Of a stretch of DNA of 64,000 nt, positions 12,306 to 22,000 are shown one piece after another. Numbering within the stretch: the stretch's first letter is position 1; the number at the start of each line of letters is the position of its first letter. Source of the DNA: Lolium rigidum (taxonomy: Eukaryota > Streptophyta > Magnoliopsida > Poales > Poaceae); contig NC_061513.1 in the NCBI RefSeq assembly GCF_022539505.1, positions 350,715,696 through 350,779,695 of the forward strand, given 5' to 3'. The notes beneath the pieces are model-generated. The model searched no databases and was not told the origin of the DNA. It saw only the letters and a list, made by a program, of their open reading frames with translations. Made by a program: the position numbers and the translations under genes.

Positions 12306-12405
12306 NNNNNNNNNNNNNNNNNNNNNNNNNNNNNNNNNNNNNNNNNNNNNNNNNNNNNNNNNNNNNNNNNNNNNNNNNNNNNNNNNNNNNNNNNNNNNNN
12401 NNNNN
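12306..12405. other. Assembly gap (100 N)
   Basis: Exactly 100 N, the usual placeholder for a gap of unknown size. It hides the end of B's integrase, any downstream ORF, the purine tract and about the first 685 bp of the 3' LTR, so at least about 1 kb is probably missing. Confidence 0.97.
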
Positions 12406-13236
12406 ATTGATGCTATTGAGTGAAACCATTGAACCAAGGTTTATGTTCAGATTGTTATTCATCATCATATCACCTCTGATCATGTTCCATATGATGTCTC
12501 GTGAGTAGTTCGTTTAGTTCTTGAGGACATGGGTGAAGTCTAAATGTTAGTAGTGAATTATGGTTGAGTAATATTCAATGTTATGATATTTAAGTTGTGG
12601 TGTTATTCTTCTAGTGGTGTCATGTGAACGTCGACTACACGACACTTCACCTTTATGGGCCTAGGGGAATACATCTTGTACTCGCTTGCCAATTGCGGGG
12701 TTGCCGGAGTGACGAAACACCGAGCCCCCGTTGGTATATCGATGCAGGAGGGATAGCAGGATCTCAGAGTTTAAGGCTGTGGTTAGATTTATCTTAATTA
12801 CTTTCTTGTAGTTGCGGATGGTTGCAAGGGGTATAATCACAAGTATGTATTAGTCCTAGGAAGGGCGGTACATTAGCATAGGTTCACCCACACAACACTT
12901 ATCAAAACAATGAAGATTAATCAGCTGTATGTAGCGAAAGCACTAGACTAAATTCCCGTGTGTCCTCAAGAACGTTTGGTCATTATAATTAAACAAACCG
13001 GCTTGTCCTTTGTGCTAAAAAGGATTGGGCCACTCGCTGCAATTATTACTCTCGCACTTTACTTACTCGTACTTTATTCATCTCGTTACATCAAAACCCC
13101 CCGAATACTTGTCTGTGAGCATTTACAGTGAATCCTTCATCGAAACTGCTTGTCAACACCTTCTGCTCCTCGTTGGGATCGACATTCTTACTTATCGAAG
13201 ATACTACGATACACCCCCTATACTTGTGGGTCATCA
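12406..13236 (+). repeat. Element B: 3' LTR, 3' portion
   Basis: It aligns to 7290-8122 of the 5' LTR and ends GGGTCATCA, followed by TSD CACCC. Its 5' part is lost in the gap. Confidence 0.92.
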
Positions 13237-13241
13237 CACCC

Positions 13242-13593
13242 CAGCTCAAGCGGAGGGTTTGCCCCAAGAAACAACAAGCCACCGATGCAGATGTCACGTA
13301 CGGGTTTTCAGAACCGGAGTGGAGGACACCCTAGGCCAGGAGGCCACAACACCAACAACAACCCCCACCATGCCAACACCAACCACTTCAACCGCGCCCC
13401 GATGAGAGCCCCCAGCAACCCCAACAACACCAACACTGCTCCAAGAACTGGGAGTAATGTGGTTCCCATCACCCCCAAGGACAAGGCCACAATCACTTGT
13501 TATGAATGTGGAATTGTGGGACACTACTCCAACGAGTGCCCCAAAAGGTTAGCCAAGATTGCTGCGAATACCGCTGCACCTGCTCAGCAGTAA
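13242..13593 (+). pseudogene. gag: Element A: gag, C-terminal part with zinc knuckle
   Basis: Continuation of the gag at 5856-6604 after element B. It is N/P/R-rich, followed by a CCHC zinc knuckle (CYECGIVGHYSNEC) at about 13498-13539 that would bind the element's RNA. A TAA at 13591-13593 ends the frame, but Gag-Pol-like sequence continues in the same frame to the protease, so the stop probably interrupts a single gag-pol frame. Confidence 0.85.
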
Positions 13594-13662
13594 CGCCGTG
13601 TCACCAACGACAAGAAGTTTGCTCCGAACAACCCGAACAACCGCAGCGGCCGCCTCTTTCAC

Positions 13663-14802
13663 ATGAGTGCGGAAGAAGCCCAGGAAGCGCCAGATGTTGT
13701 GCTGGGTATGTTTTCTGTTAACTCAGTACCTGCAAGAGTGTTGTTTGATTTTGGAGCATCGCATTCGTTTGTTACTGAAGATTTTGCATGTACTAGTAAG
13801 ATTCAACCCATCAGTTTGAAGCATGTCATGATAGTTCAAATACCTGGTTCAACTACAAAAGCTAGGAAAATTTGCAAAGATGTACCCATCAGAATTCATG
13901 AAATAGATTTTTATGCAAATTTGATTGTTCTAGGAGCAAAAGGTTTGGAAGTAGTACTGGGTATGGATTGGATGTCGAAACATCATGGATTGATTGATTG
14001 TGCCAAGAAGGCCATCACCATGACTAGTAGCACCAGAGTGTTAGTAGAACACGTGTCTGAAAGGCTGCCCAGAAAGTTCACCTGCGACCAAAGCTTAGCC
14101 AAACCAACCTTGGATCAGATCAGCGTCATCTGTCGATACCCCGATGTGTTTCCTGATGATCTACCCGGTATGCCCCCAGATCGGGATATCGAGTTTATCA
14201 TCGAGTTAATCCCTGGAACAGGACCCATAGCACAGAGAGCCTATAGTATGAACCCGGCAGAGTTAGTGGAACTGAAGAAACAGCTGGATGATATGCTACA
14301 CAAAGGTCTGATTCAACCAAGTTCGTCGCCTTGGAGATCCCCAGTTTTGTTTGTGGATAAGAAGGACGGTGCCACTCGTTTATGTACGGATTACCGTAAG
14401 CTTAACGATGTCACCATCAAGAACAAATACTCCTTGCCAAAGATAGAAGACCTGTTTGACCAGCTGACCGGTGCCAAAGTATTCTCTAAGATTGATCTTA
14501 GGACTGGTTACCATCAACTGAAGATTCGTGCAACGGATATCCCCAAAACTGCCTTCACCACCAGATATGGATTGTATGAGTACAATGTCATGTCATTTGG
14601 ATTGACCAATGCCCCAGCTTACTTCATGAATCTCATGAATAAGATCTTTATGTACTTTTTGGATAAGTTTGTCGTTGTTTTCATCGACGACATCCTAATC
14701 TACTCCAAGTCAGAAGAAAAACATGAGCAACATTTGGAAGTTGTCCTAGATACCCTTAGGGAGCATCAGCTGTATGCCAAGTTCAGCAAATGTGAGTTTT
14801 AG
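13663..14802 (+). pseudogene. Element A: protease and reverse transcriptase
   Basis: The protease active-site triplet, normally Asp-Ser/Thr-Gly, reads Asp-Phe-Gly (LFDFGAS, 13747-13755), which should inactivate it. The RT follows with [36 protein letters not shown] and the catalytic FIDD at 14680-14691. A TAG at 14800-14802 stands where chromovirus RTs usually have Trp (KCEFW), and the frame continues beyond it. The codons around these lesions are otherwise well preserved. Confidence 0.88.
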
Positions 14803-15422
14803 TTAAAGGAAGTAGGATTCCTGGGACATATCTTGTCTGCAGGAGGAATTGTCGTTGACCCCGCAAAGATCAAAACCGTTGCAGAATGGAAAGCCCCAAC
14901 CACCCAGACTGAAGTCCGTGCCTTTCTTGGATTGGCGGGATATTACCGCCAGTTTGTTGAAGGATTCTCCAGCATAGCAAGACCCATGACCCAACTGTTG
15001 AAGATGGATAAGAAGTTTGAATGGACTGATAAATGTGAAGAGAGCTTCCAGCAGCTCAAGAACAGATTGACCTCAGCCCCAATATTGATCATGCCGGACA
15101 TCACCAAGCCCTTTGACGTCTACTGTGATGCCTCCAAGATTGGTCTTGGATGTGTGTTGATGCAAGAAGGCAAAGTGATATCATATCTGTCTAGGCAACT
15201 GAAGCAGCATGAGCAGAATTATCCAACTCATGACTTAGAGCTAGCAGCAGTAGTCTTAGCCCTGAAAGTATGGCGTCATTACCTCATGGGTAATCGATGC
15301 GAGATCTATTCGGATCACAAGAGCTTGAAGTATATCTTCACCCAGAAAGAGCTGAATATGAGGCAGCGGAGATGGATAGAATTAATCAAGAATTATGATG
15401 TGGAAATACACTATCACCCCGG
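14803..15422 (+). pseudogene. Element A: RT thumb and RNase H
   Basis: Same frame as the RT after the TAG. It contains [20 protein letters not shown] and the RNase H motifs [19 protein letters not shown] and [10 protein letters not shown]. It is cut at IHYHPG by element C (left TSD CCCGG, 15418-15422). The reading frame resumes at 22489 with KANVVADALSR. Confidence 0.88.
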
Positions 15423-15939
15423 TGATGGGGATATGCCCATAGGGGGTGGGTCGCCAGTCCCACTCGCCGTGAAGACGGAGGCCCAGGCGGATCGCCAGTC
15501 GCCCAAGCGACTGGGCCCTAAGACGATTGGGCCGCGATCCCAAGGAGGAGACCTGTGCGACTGGATAAGAAGATTACTTGCAAGAGGGTCAGCTAACCCG
15601 GATTAGTAGCAACTAATACGATTCGGAGTTATCTCCTCGTAACCCTAGATCGGGGGTGCCCATATAAACCCCCGACCTTAAACCCTAGAGGACACATTAC
15701 TTGAGATCCAATCTCTCCCTGTAAGCTCTTGGCGTAGCCGCCGATTGAGCCCCCCATTGTAATTCTCCACTAAGCAATAAGATCTAGCAGGACGTAGGCC
15801 TTTTACTCTCCGGAGGGGCTGAACCTAGGTAAAACCCTTGCGTCTTGTGCACCTCGACCCGCAGATGGCTATGTCTCCTTGCCCCCGTATCAACGAAGTG
15901 CTACCCCTGGTAGTACCTGCCGTGGTTACATCCACGACA
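15423..15939 (+). repeat. Element C: 5' LTR (517 bp)
   Basis: TGATGGGG...CCACGACA. A TATA-like CATATAAA lies at 15661-15668. The last 30 bp match the end of the 3' LTR (TGCCGTGGT then a variable stretch then ACA). Confidence 0.85.
15661..15668 (+). promoter_or_regulatory. TATA box in C 5' LTR
   Basis: CATATAAA is followed by CCCCCGACC and a CCTAGAGGACAC leader. The 3' LTR has TATATAAA at the equivalent place (22194-22201). Confidence 0.55.
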
Positions 15940-15940
15940 G

Positions 15941-15958
15941 TGGCGCCCACCGTGGGGC
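15941..15958 (+). other. Element C: primer binding site
   Basis: TGGCGCCCACCGTGGGGC begins two bases after the LTR, the usual place for a tRNA primer site. Sites of this form occur in non-autonomous gypsy-type elements of grasses. Confidence 0.65.
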
Positions 15959-16631
15959 ATGCGGCGCTTGGAGTGGTGATCCGGGCGAGACCCATTCATC
16001 ATCTTCAATCTCCAGATCGCATCTGGTTGATCGGCCTTTTAATCAACTTCGTCAAGAAATCAATCGCAGCCGAGGAATCGCTGGACTTGGCAAGCCGCCC
16101 TGCGGCTTGGCGTCCCAGGCTGTTCAGAAGACTACGTGAGGGCCAGCAAGCCCGATTCCTTTCTTCAGCGACAAAAACCAGGTCGTACACTCCTGCCTAT
16201 ATTGCAAGTTAATTGATCCGATCTATGTAGAAACTATCTCTATCTATATGCCGCACAAACGATTGGTAAAATCACATGCGCCTGAGAATAGCATCTGGCA
16301 CTCAGATTATTTAGTTATGTATACTAATCTCTCCCTGTGGCTGTAATTGACCTATGCATGAGATGGGATCGGAGAAAGTTGTATTCCAGTAGGAAGGGCC
16401 CGGTAGATCTTCATCAAGCAGCGACCGCCGCCGCGCACCAGGCCAATCTAGATGCCAAAATAACGGAGTCGCACAGATGCGGCCTCCACACCGCTGCCAC
16501 ATCGGCACACTACAGCGCGGTCGCGTGTGCAGCGTCATGCACAACACTGTTGCCTATCACCACGCACGGGCAACAGCCTCCGTACCGATCCAATGCCTGG
16601 GCGTACCAGCCCGCCGACGACTGGCCCAGCA
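15959..16631. other. Element C: internal non-coding region left of M
   Basis: No protein motif seen on either strand. GC content rises toward element M. Open frames at 15838-16660 on both strands are short and show no recognisable composition. Confidence 0.6.
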
Positions 16632-16640
16632 CGGACTCGT
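16632..16640. repeat. Element M: left target-site duplication
   Basis: CGGACTCGT, identical to 20467-20475. A 9-bp duplication is the hallmark of Mutator-superfamily insertion. Confidence 0.9.
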
Positions 16641-16992
16641 GGCGATTTGCACAAAAATAATCTAAAAGTCCGGCGAAACTATTTCACCCATCTAACCCTT
16701 TTGTGTGGCGTCCCACATATCGGCGCCACACATGCCAGTGTGGCGCCCCTCCTGTCGGCGCCACACACCCAGCCGACGTGGCGCCCGCGACGCTGAGCTG
16801 GTGCGCCCATCCGACGTGGCAGCATGTGTGGCGCCCCTCCCATCGGCGCCACACATGCCCTTACACTTGCCCAAAACATACTGTGAGACAATTCGTCTGA
16901 GACTTAGCCGTTTTGCGAGCCTCTACGTGTGGCGCCGATGACACGGGCGCCACACCTGCTAGTCTAGCGCCGATGCCACGGGCGCCACACGT
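16641..16992 (+). repeat. Element M: left terminal inverted repeat
   Basis: It matches the reverse complement of about 20094-20466 nearly throughout, apart from a segment of about 20 bp present only on the right (about 20415-20440). It holds five exact GGCGCC-CACAC half-sites and a further inverted repeat (16901-16936 with 16981-17018). Confidence 0.85.
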
Positions 16993-17367
16993 AGAGCCTC
17001 GCCAAAACGGCTAAGGACTTATCGTCCGGAGCCCCTGGAAGTTTTCGACCCAATAGTTGATATACGTTGGCATGTGTGGCGCCGATGACACAGGCGCCGC
17101 ACACTGCAGTGTGGCGCCAGCATGGAGGGCGCCACACGTTGACTTGTGTTAAAACCCTGAAAAATCCTACCAAACTCCAACAGTTTTGAGTACAACAATG
17201 GAGACAACAAGTTGCAATTTCAGAACATACACATATAACACTTCATAGCTCACATCGTAGCAAGTAGATTCAAACAACAAGTAGCATTACAAAGATGGTT
17301 CGAAATGACATAGGGTTCACAACTCGATACTTATGAAGATATAGTTCACAACAACACGGAGCACATC
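16993..17367. other. Element M: left subterminal region, 3' of the PMD gene
   Basis: It contains further palindromic units at 17070-17137, then AT-richer sequence without protein motifs that may serve as the 3' untranslated region of the minus-strand gene. Confidence 0.5.
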
Positions 17368-19301
17368 CTACTGTCGTCCTCGACGTGTCGTCCTCACGGG
17401 CTGCTTCCGGACGGCCATCCTCTTCGTCCGCTGCCGTGGCTCTTGTTGCTGCTGCTCCTGCTGCTCCTCCTGCTCCTCCTGCTCCTCCTCCTCTGAAGAT
17501 AAGGGCTCGTCGTTCCTCATCCTCCTCAAACCTGATCTCCGCGGCGGCGCCTCATCCTCCTCAGTGACAACCTTCTTTCCTCGGTTGACATAATCTTCCG
17601 GAGTGTACCGGTTTGGAGCATTGCCCCTTGGCTTCAACTGGTAAGCAGACCGTGGGGCTTGCTTGGAGGTATGCTTTGGAGGTATGCTTTGACTCAGGAT
17701 TTCGTCGTCGTCAGGAATCTTCACAAACAAGAGCAAATGAGATTACAAAAGTTGAAATTAGTAAGAACATGTTTGATAGCAACAAAATAGTCCATACCTC
17801 CCGCTCTGGAGAAGAGGAGGATTGCGGAATTTCGCCTTCGCGGCAACCTAGCAAGTTGGCTAACCGCCGCATCTTTCGTGCAGTGTTCTGCGTCATGGAA
17901 CTCATGGTTACAAAGCCACCAGAACATAATAACGTACATTCAAAGTTGGTGATCATACCTTAATGAAATTCCGCAACGGTCCGACAGGCTTTTCTTCTCT
18001 CCCGCTCTTGTCCCACATAACCTCGCACTCATCAGCTGTTTTTGGATCTCCGACCGCTGTGACAAACATAGCATACACAATTTAAGCGAGCACATGGCAA
18101 TCTAGATGATGTACTAGTTAATGAGAGAATCCATTACCACGAAGTTCAGCTCGGAAGCAATAGAAGTCGATCTCCCTCTGCGAGCATAGGTGTCGTGCTG
18201 GCTTTGCGCAACCTCATCGAACTCGATGGGGTCGTCCAAGATGTAGTCAGCATACGCGCGCTTCACTAACTCGATACGCGTGTTTTCATAGAACCACTGC
18301 AGGTAGTTGTTGAAAGCGGCCAAGTCGTGAGGCACAATCTCCACAGGGCCAGCAGTCCGTGTCGCTTCCAAACAGTGTTGGAACACTGCGATGTGACCGC
18401 TATGGTGGACTGGCCAATTTGTGATCTTCCTCTGCCGCTGCCTATCAAGCCTGCAAGAATCAAGAAGTTAGATTCTACCTCTTCTATCAAGAATCTTCCA
18501 TCGCATGATTCCAGAAGTTTACCTATGAAGCGCCTTGTCCGTGTCTTGCCACTGAGGTGGGCACTCCTGATATAGCCCAAACTGTCTCATCACTATGTGC
18601 GGCTGGTGGTGTTCAACAAGCCACATGCATATGAGTGGGCAGCGCATCCGCCAGAACAGCGCCTCCTCCGTGCACTTGCGGTTGAGGTCAGGCATCCCCG
18701 CGCCAATACGGTAGTAGTTACCATATGGCTCCCATTCCACCTGCACCATACAAATATTTCAGAATTTAGAACATGTCAGTACAATCAATGAAAACTAGGA
18801 TTGCAAAAGAGTGATCGGTTACCTGCTCAGCGGTAAGAGTGTCCAACTCCGCAGTGTACTTCCTGTACATGACCATTGGATCGCTTGTCATCTCTGAGAC
18901 ATTGTCCCTGCCAATAAGGTCCTCCATCTGTCCGCGCCACCCATCAGAAGCTGTGTTCATACACAGTGGCTCGCCCTGAATAGGTAGTCCAAGGATCATG
19001 GAAACATCCTGGAGAGTAGGGGCCATCTCGCCGGCCTTCAAGTGGAAGGTGTGAGTCTCCGGCCTCCACCGGTCGACAAGGGCGGTGAGTGCAGAGGGGT
19101 TCATGTTCGCCCCCCACGGCTTACAAGCGATATGAACGGCATAAGACCGGTAGGCTGGATGAACTCCGTGTACCTCTCGTCATACGGTATATCCACTGTG
19201 CCATGGTAACGAATCTTCAAAGGGTGAAGATCCGTTCCCCTCTCCGTCATATGAACAGCCCGGTGCTCCCTGTCATACTCTTCATCCAGAAGCCACACCA
19301 T
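17368..19301 (-). pseudogene. Plant mobile domain (PMD, aminotransferase-like) gene in element M
   Basis: A spliced minus-strand gene. The first recognised exon begins ATG at 19299-19301 (MVWLLDEEYD; an upstream exon is possible). The core motif LVDRWRPETHTFHL...GEMAPTLQDVSMILGLPI lies at 19104-18823. Plausible GT-AG introns follow: 18822-18741, 18522-18451, about 18137-18057, and one from 17958. The exon at 18740-18523 carries VEWEPYG...CPLICMWLVEHHQPHIVMRQFG, and 18450 to about 18138 carries the W-rich PMD end. The last exon (ending 17368) is rich in E, Q and R. A C6 run at 19110-19115 shifts the frame between the first two PMD blocks, so this copy may be broken. PMD proteins occur both in plant transposons and in host silencing genes (MAIN/MAIL1). 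The role in transposition is unknown. Confidence 0.78.
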
Positions 19302-20093
19302 CCTACATGTTTACACAACCATATTATGAGTCATTCCACTAACAAAAATGAGCAACACATACATGAGAATATATCTAACTTTCGAATCACCTATACATCA
19401 CACATACGTGAGAGTTCATATCCAAATACATCACACATATGAATTTCGTAAGACATACCATTCCTAGGCAGATAATAGACATATGTAAGACAATAGAATG
19501 CATTTGCTAAGCTCCAATTTTGCCTTTCACCACATACATACATATGTAAGACAATATATCTAACTTTCGAATCACCCATACATACACACATTTGAATGCA
19601 ACAAATTTGAATAGGCATTGGCTAGGCATATGTAACAAATTTGAATGCATTTGCTAGGCAAATATTAGACATTTCAACACATACATACATAGGATTTCAA
19701 CACATACATGTAAAATTTCATATCTAGGGTTCCAACAAATCTTTGGTTCAAACACATATACTACAATGTAGATTCCACCAACATTGATTTCCATATCAAT
19801 GGTTCATATCCAAATCCACCAACATAAATTTCCATGTCTAGGGTTCATACCCAAATCTACCAAATCCACCAATACTAGTGGATGAATCGGAGGGAATCGA
19901 AGGGGAATACCTTGAGGAATGGAGGAGGGAGAAGTTGGCCGGATAGATCTGACGATTCCTTGGTCGATTTGGTGGGGGGGGGCGAAGGGGAGGCGTGCGG
20001 CGGCGGCGGTTTCGTGGGAGCAGAGAAGAAAGAAGAGAGAAGATGAGGTCTGGTCGGGCTGGGGTGGGCGCGGGCGCCACACTTAAGTGGATG
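19302..20093. other. Element M: 5' region of the PMD gene
   Basis: AT-rich, with repeated CACATACATA-like stretches (about 19310-19760), then GC-rich near 19980-20060. A first exon or promoter is expected here for the minus-strand gene, but I cannot place one. The open frame at 19838-20380 on the minus strand crosses the terminal repeat and is not credible. Confidence 0.45.
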
Positions 20094-20466
20094 TGTGGCG
20101 CCCGTGGCATCGGCGCCACACTAGCATGTGTGGCGCCCGTGGCATCGGCGCCACACGTAGAGGCTCGCAAAACGGCTAAGTCCCAGACGAATTGTCTCAC
20201 AGTATGTTTTGGGCAATTGTAAGGGCATGTGTGGCGCCGATGGGAGGGGCGCCACGCATGCTGCCACGTCGGATGGGCGCACCAGCTCAGCGTCGCGGGC
20301 GCCAAGTCGGCTGGGTGTGTGGCGCCGGCAGGAGGGGCGCCACACTGGCATGTGTGGCGCCGATGTGTGGGGCGCCACACAAAAGGGTTAAATGGGTGAA
20401 ATAGTTCCGCCGGAGGGTCAGTCTGTGCTTTTCTTTCACTTTTGGGTTATTTTTGTGCAAATCGCC
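20094..20466 (-). repeat. Element M: right terminal inverted repeat
   Basis: Reverse complement of the left arm. It carries five exact GGCGCC-CACAC half-sites and ends at GGCGATTTGCAC on the minus strand. Confidence 0.85.
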
Positions 20467-20475
20467 CGGACTCGT
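20467..20475. repeat. Element M: right target-site duplication
   Basis: CGGACTCGT, identical to 16632-16640. Confidence 0.9.
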
Positions 20476-20489
20476 CAACGTCGACCTGC

Positions 20490-20765
20490 TGTGTCTCCGC
20501 GGATTCGCCTAACGCCGACTTGCCCCGCGCGGACACGCCATACTCGGGTCCTCGCCCGTCGTGGGCTCGCCATACTCGGGGACTCTGCGGTCGCCAGTCT
20601 CCGCAGATTCGCTGTCGCCTACTCGCCTAGCGCGGACTCGCCATACTCGGGACTCCGCCCGTCGCCGACTCGTCCGCCGCCTACCCGCCAGGCTCGGGGA
20701 GTCGTCCGCCGCGGACTCGTCATCATCGTCTCGCCACGCTCGACGACTCGCCCGCCACGTCAGCT
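20490..20765. repeat. Element C: degenerate GC-rich repeats
   Basis: Irregular repeats of GGACTCGCCATACTCGGG-like and CGCCGACTCG-like words, related to the regular 65-bp array further right. No coding meaning. Confidence 0.6.
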
Positions 20766-21220
20766 ATCCGCATTAGCAAGCTAAGTTTATTTATATTTAT
20801 TTATATTTGTACATGTTATATAAATACAAAACATATTCGCCTGTTAGTTTGATCTCCAAAGCCGACCATGCAGTCGCATACAACCCTCTAAGAAACTACA
20901 AAATCATAATTGGGATCGGTTTCAGTTTTGTCTGCTGTTTATTCGCGTCCGTCGAAGTAGTGAGGCTGGGTACCAAAAGGCCAACCTTGTCTCCGGGTTC
21001 AACGGCTGGCATCGCGTCCCTATTACCCGGCAAGCGTTTGATGCTGGAGGTCTGCCTACTCATGAAAAGATACGCATAAACCTCTCATACTGCTAACCGA
21101 TCCATTTAACAATGCGTGTTTTATCTACAAGTCGCACGTATTTACAAGTGTTCAATATATTTCATAAATACACCTTATTGCAGTTGTACTTGTTTCTCTT
21201 TCTCAGCAAAACGGCCTGGT
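20766..21220. other. Element C: internal spacer between repeat blocks
   Basis: AT-rich stretch without protein motifs or recognisable repeats. Confidence 0.5.
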
Positions 21221-21725
21221 GTCTTTCTCGCCACTCGCCACGCTCGGGGACTTGGCGCCCTCCAGACAGCGCCACTCGCCGGTCGCCCGAGCTCGCCATC
21301 CGCCACGCTCGGGGAGTCGGCGCGCTCCAGACAGCGCCACTCGCCGGTCGCCCGAGCTCGCCACTCGCCACGCTCGGGGACTCGGCGCGCTCCAGACAGC
21401 GTCGCTCGCCGGTCGCCCGAGCTCGCCACTCGCCACGCTCGGGGACTCGGCGCGCTCCAGACAGCGCCGGTCGCCCGAGCTCGCCACTCGCCACGCTCGG
21501 GGACTCAGCGCGCTACAGACAACGCTACTCGCCGGTCGCCCGACCTCGCCATTCGCCACGCTCGGGGACTCGGCGCGCTACAGACAACGCTCTTCTCCGG
21601 TCGCCCGACCTCGCCATTCGCCATGCTCGGGGACTTGGCGCGCTCCCGCCAGCGCCACTCACCGGTCGCCCGACCTCGCCACTCGCCCGCTCGGAGACTC
21701 GGCGCGCTTCCGATAGCGCCACCCG
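21221..21725. repeat. Element C: 65-bp tandem repeat array (about 8 copies)
   Basis: The word GCTCGGGGACT recurs with starts at about 21241, 21306, 21371, 21436, 21494, 21559, 21624 and 21688, giving a period of 65 bp with one copy 7 bp shorter. The unit is GC-rich and stop-free, and because 65 is not a multiple of three it opens several frames on both strands. The repeat word also occurs in C's purine tract (CTCGGGGACTAC, 21989-22000), so the array may have grown from that end. Confidence 0.88.
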
Positions 21726-21880
21726 CCGATCGGCTGTCGCCGACTGGCCCTCACCGACTGGCCCTCGCCGACTAGCCCACGCCGACTGGCTCTGACACCG
21801 ACTGGCTCTCGCCAACTGGTTCACGTCGACTGGTTCACGCCGATTGGCCCTACGCCGACTGGCTCGTTTTGACTGGCTCG
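21726..21880. repeat. Element C: short CGCCGACTGG repeats
   Basis: About ten degenerate copies of a 12-18 bp unit based on CGCCGACTGGC(C/T)C. Words of the type GCGACTGG also occur in both C LTRs. Confidence 0.7.
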
Positions 21881-22000
21881 TGTTTCACGATTGTTTCCTC
21901 TGTTTCAGGAGCCCGTCGCCGATTCACCTCGACCCATCGCCAAGCCTCTTCGCGCCCTGCCTCAAGCCCGCGCCGAATCCACGACGCGCTCGGGGACTAC

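Larger units (their letters stand above)
6605..13236 (+). mobile_element. Element B: Athila-lineage Ty3/gypsy gag-pol element, with assembly gap
   Basis: The boundaries are TGATACGTCC...GGGTCATCA, with perfect TSD CACCC at 6600-6604 and 13237-13241. Order: 5' LTR, primer site, gag, protease, RT, RNase H, integrase, gap, truncated 3' LTR. The DIGAS protease and FMDD RT motifs and the TGGCGCC-type primer site fit the Athila lineage. Most of the coding region is frame-shifted. Any env-like region would have been between the integrase and the gap, so its presence cannot be judged. Confidence 0.88.
16641..20466 (-). mobile_element. Element M: Mutator-like element (MULE) carrying a plant-mobile-domain gene
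   Basis: This 3826-bp element begins GGCGATTTGCAC and ends with its inverted complement. It has long terminal inverted repeats of about 350-375 bp and a perfect 9-bp TSD (CGGACTCGT). Both arms contain arrays of GTGTGGCGCC...GGCGCCACAC palindromes. I find no MURA-type transposase. The only gene is a multi-exon PMD gene on the minus strand (17368-19301). The element is therefore probably non-autonomous, or PMD is its only own product. It sits in C beside CGGACTCG-rich repeats. The superfamily call rests on TSD length and the long terminal inverted repeats. Confidence 0.88.

Noticed and set aside
19838..20380. 180-residue minus-strand ORF over M's right terminal repeat
   Set aside because: It consists largely of translated palindromic repeat and does not join the PMD exons.
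21221..21725. Regular repeats that could suggest a CRISPR array
   Set aside because: There are no spacers; the units are directly adjacent, and the setting is a plant nuclear retroelement.
21112..21824. Several long overlapping ORFs on both strands (up to 227 residues)
   Set aside because: They are produced by the stop-free 65-bp tandem repeat, whose length is not a multiple of three; the products are repetitive and resemble no protein.
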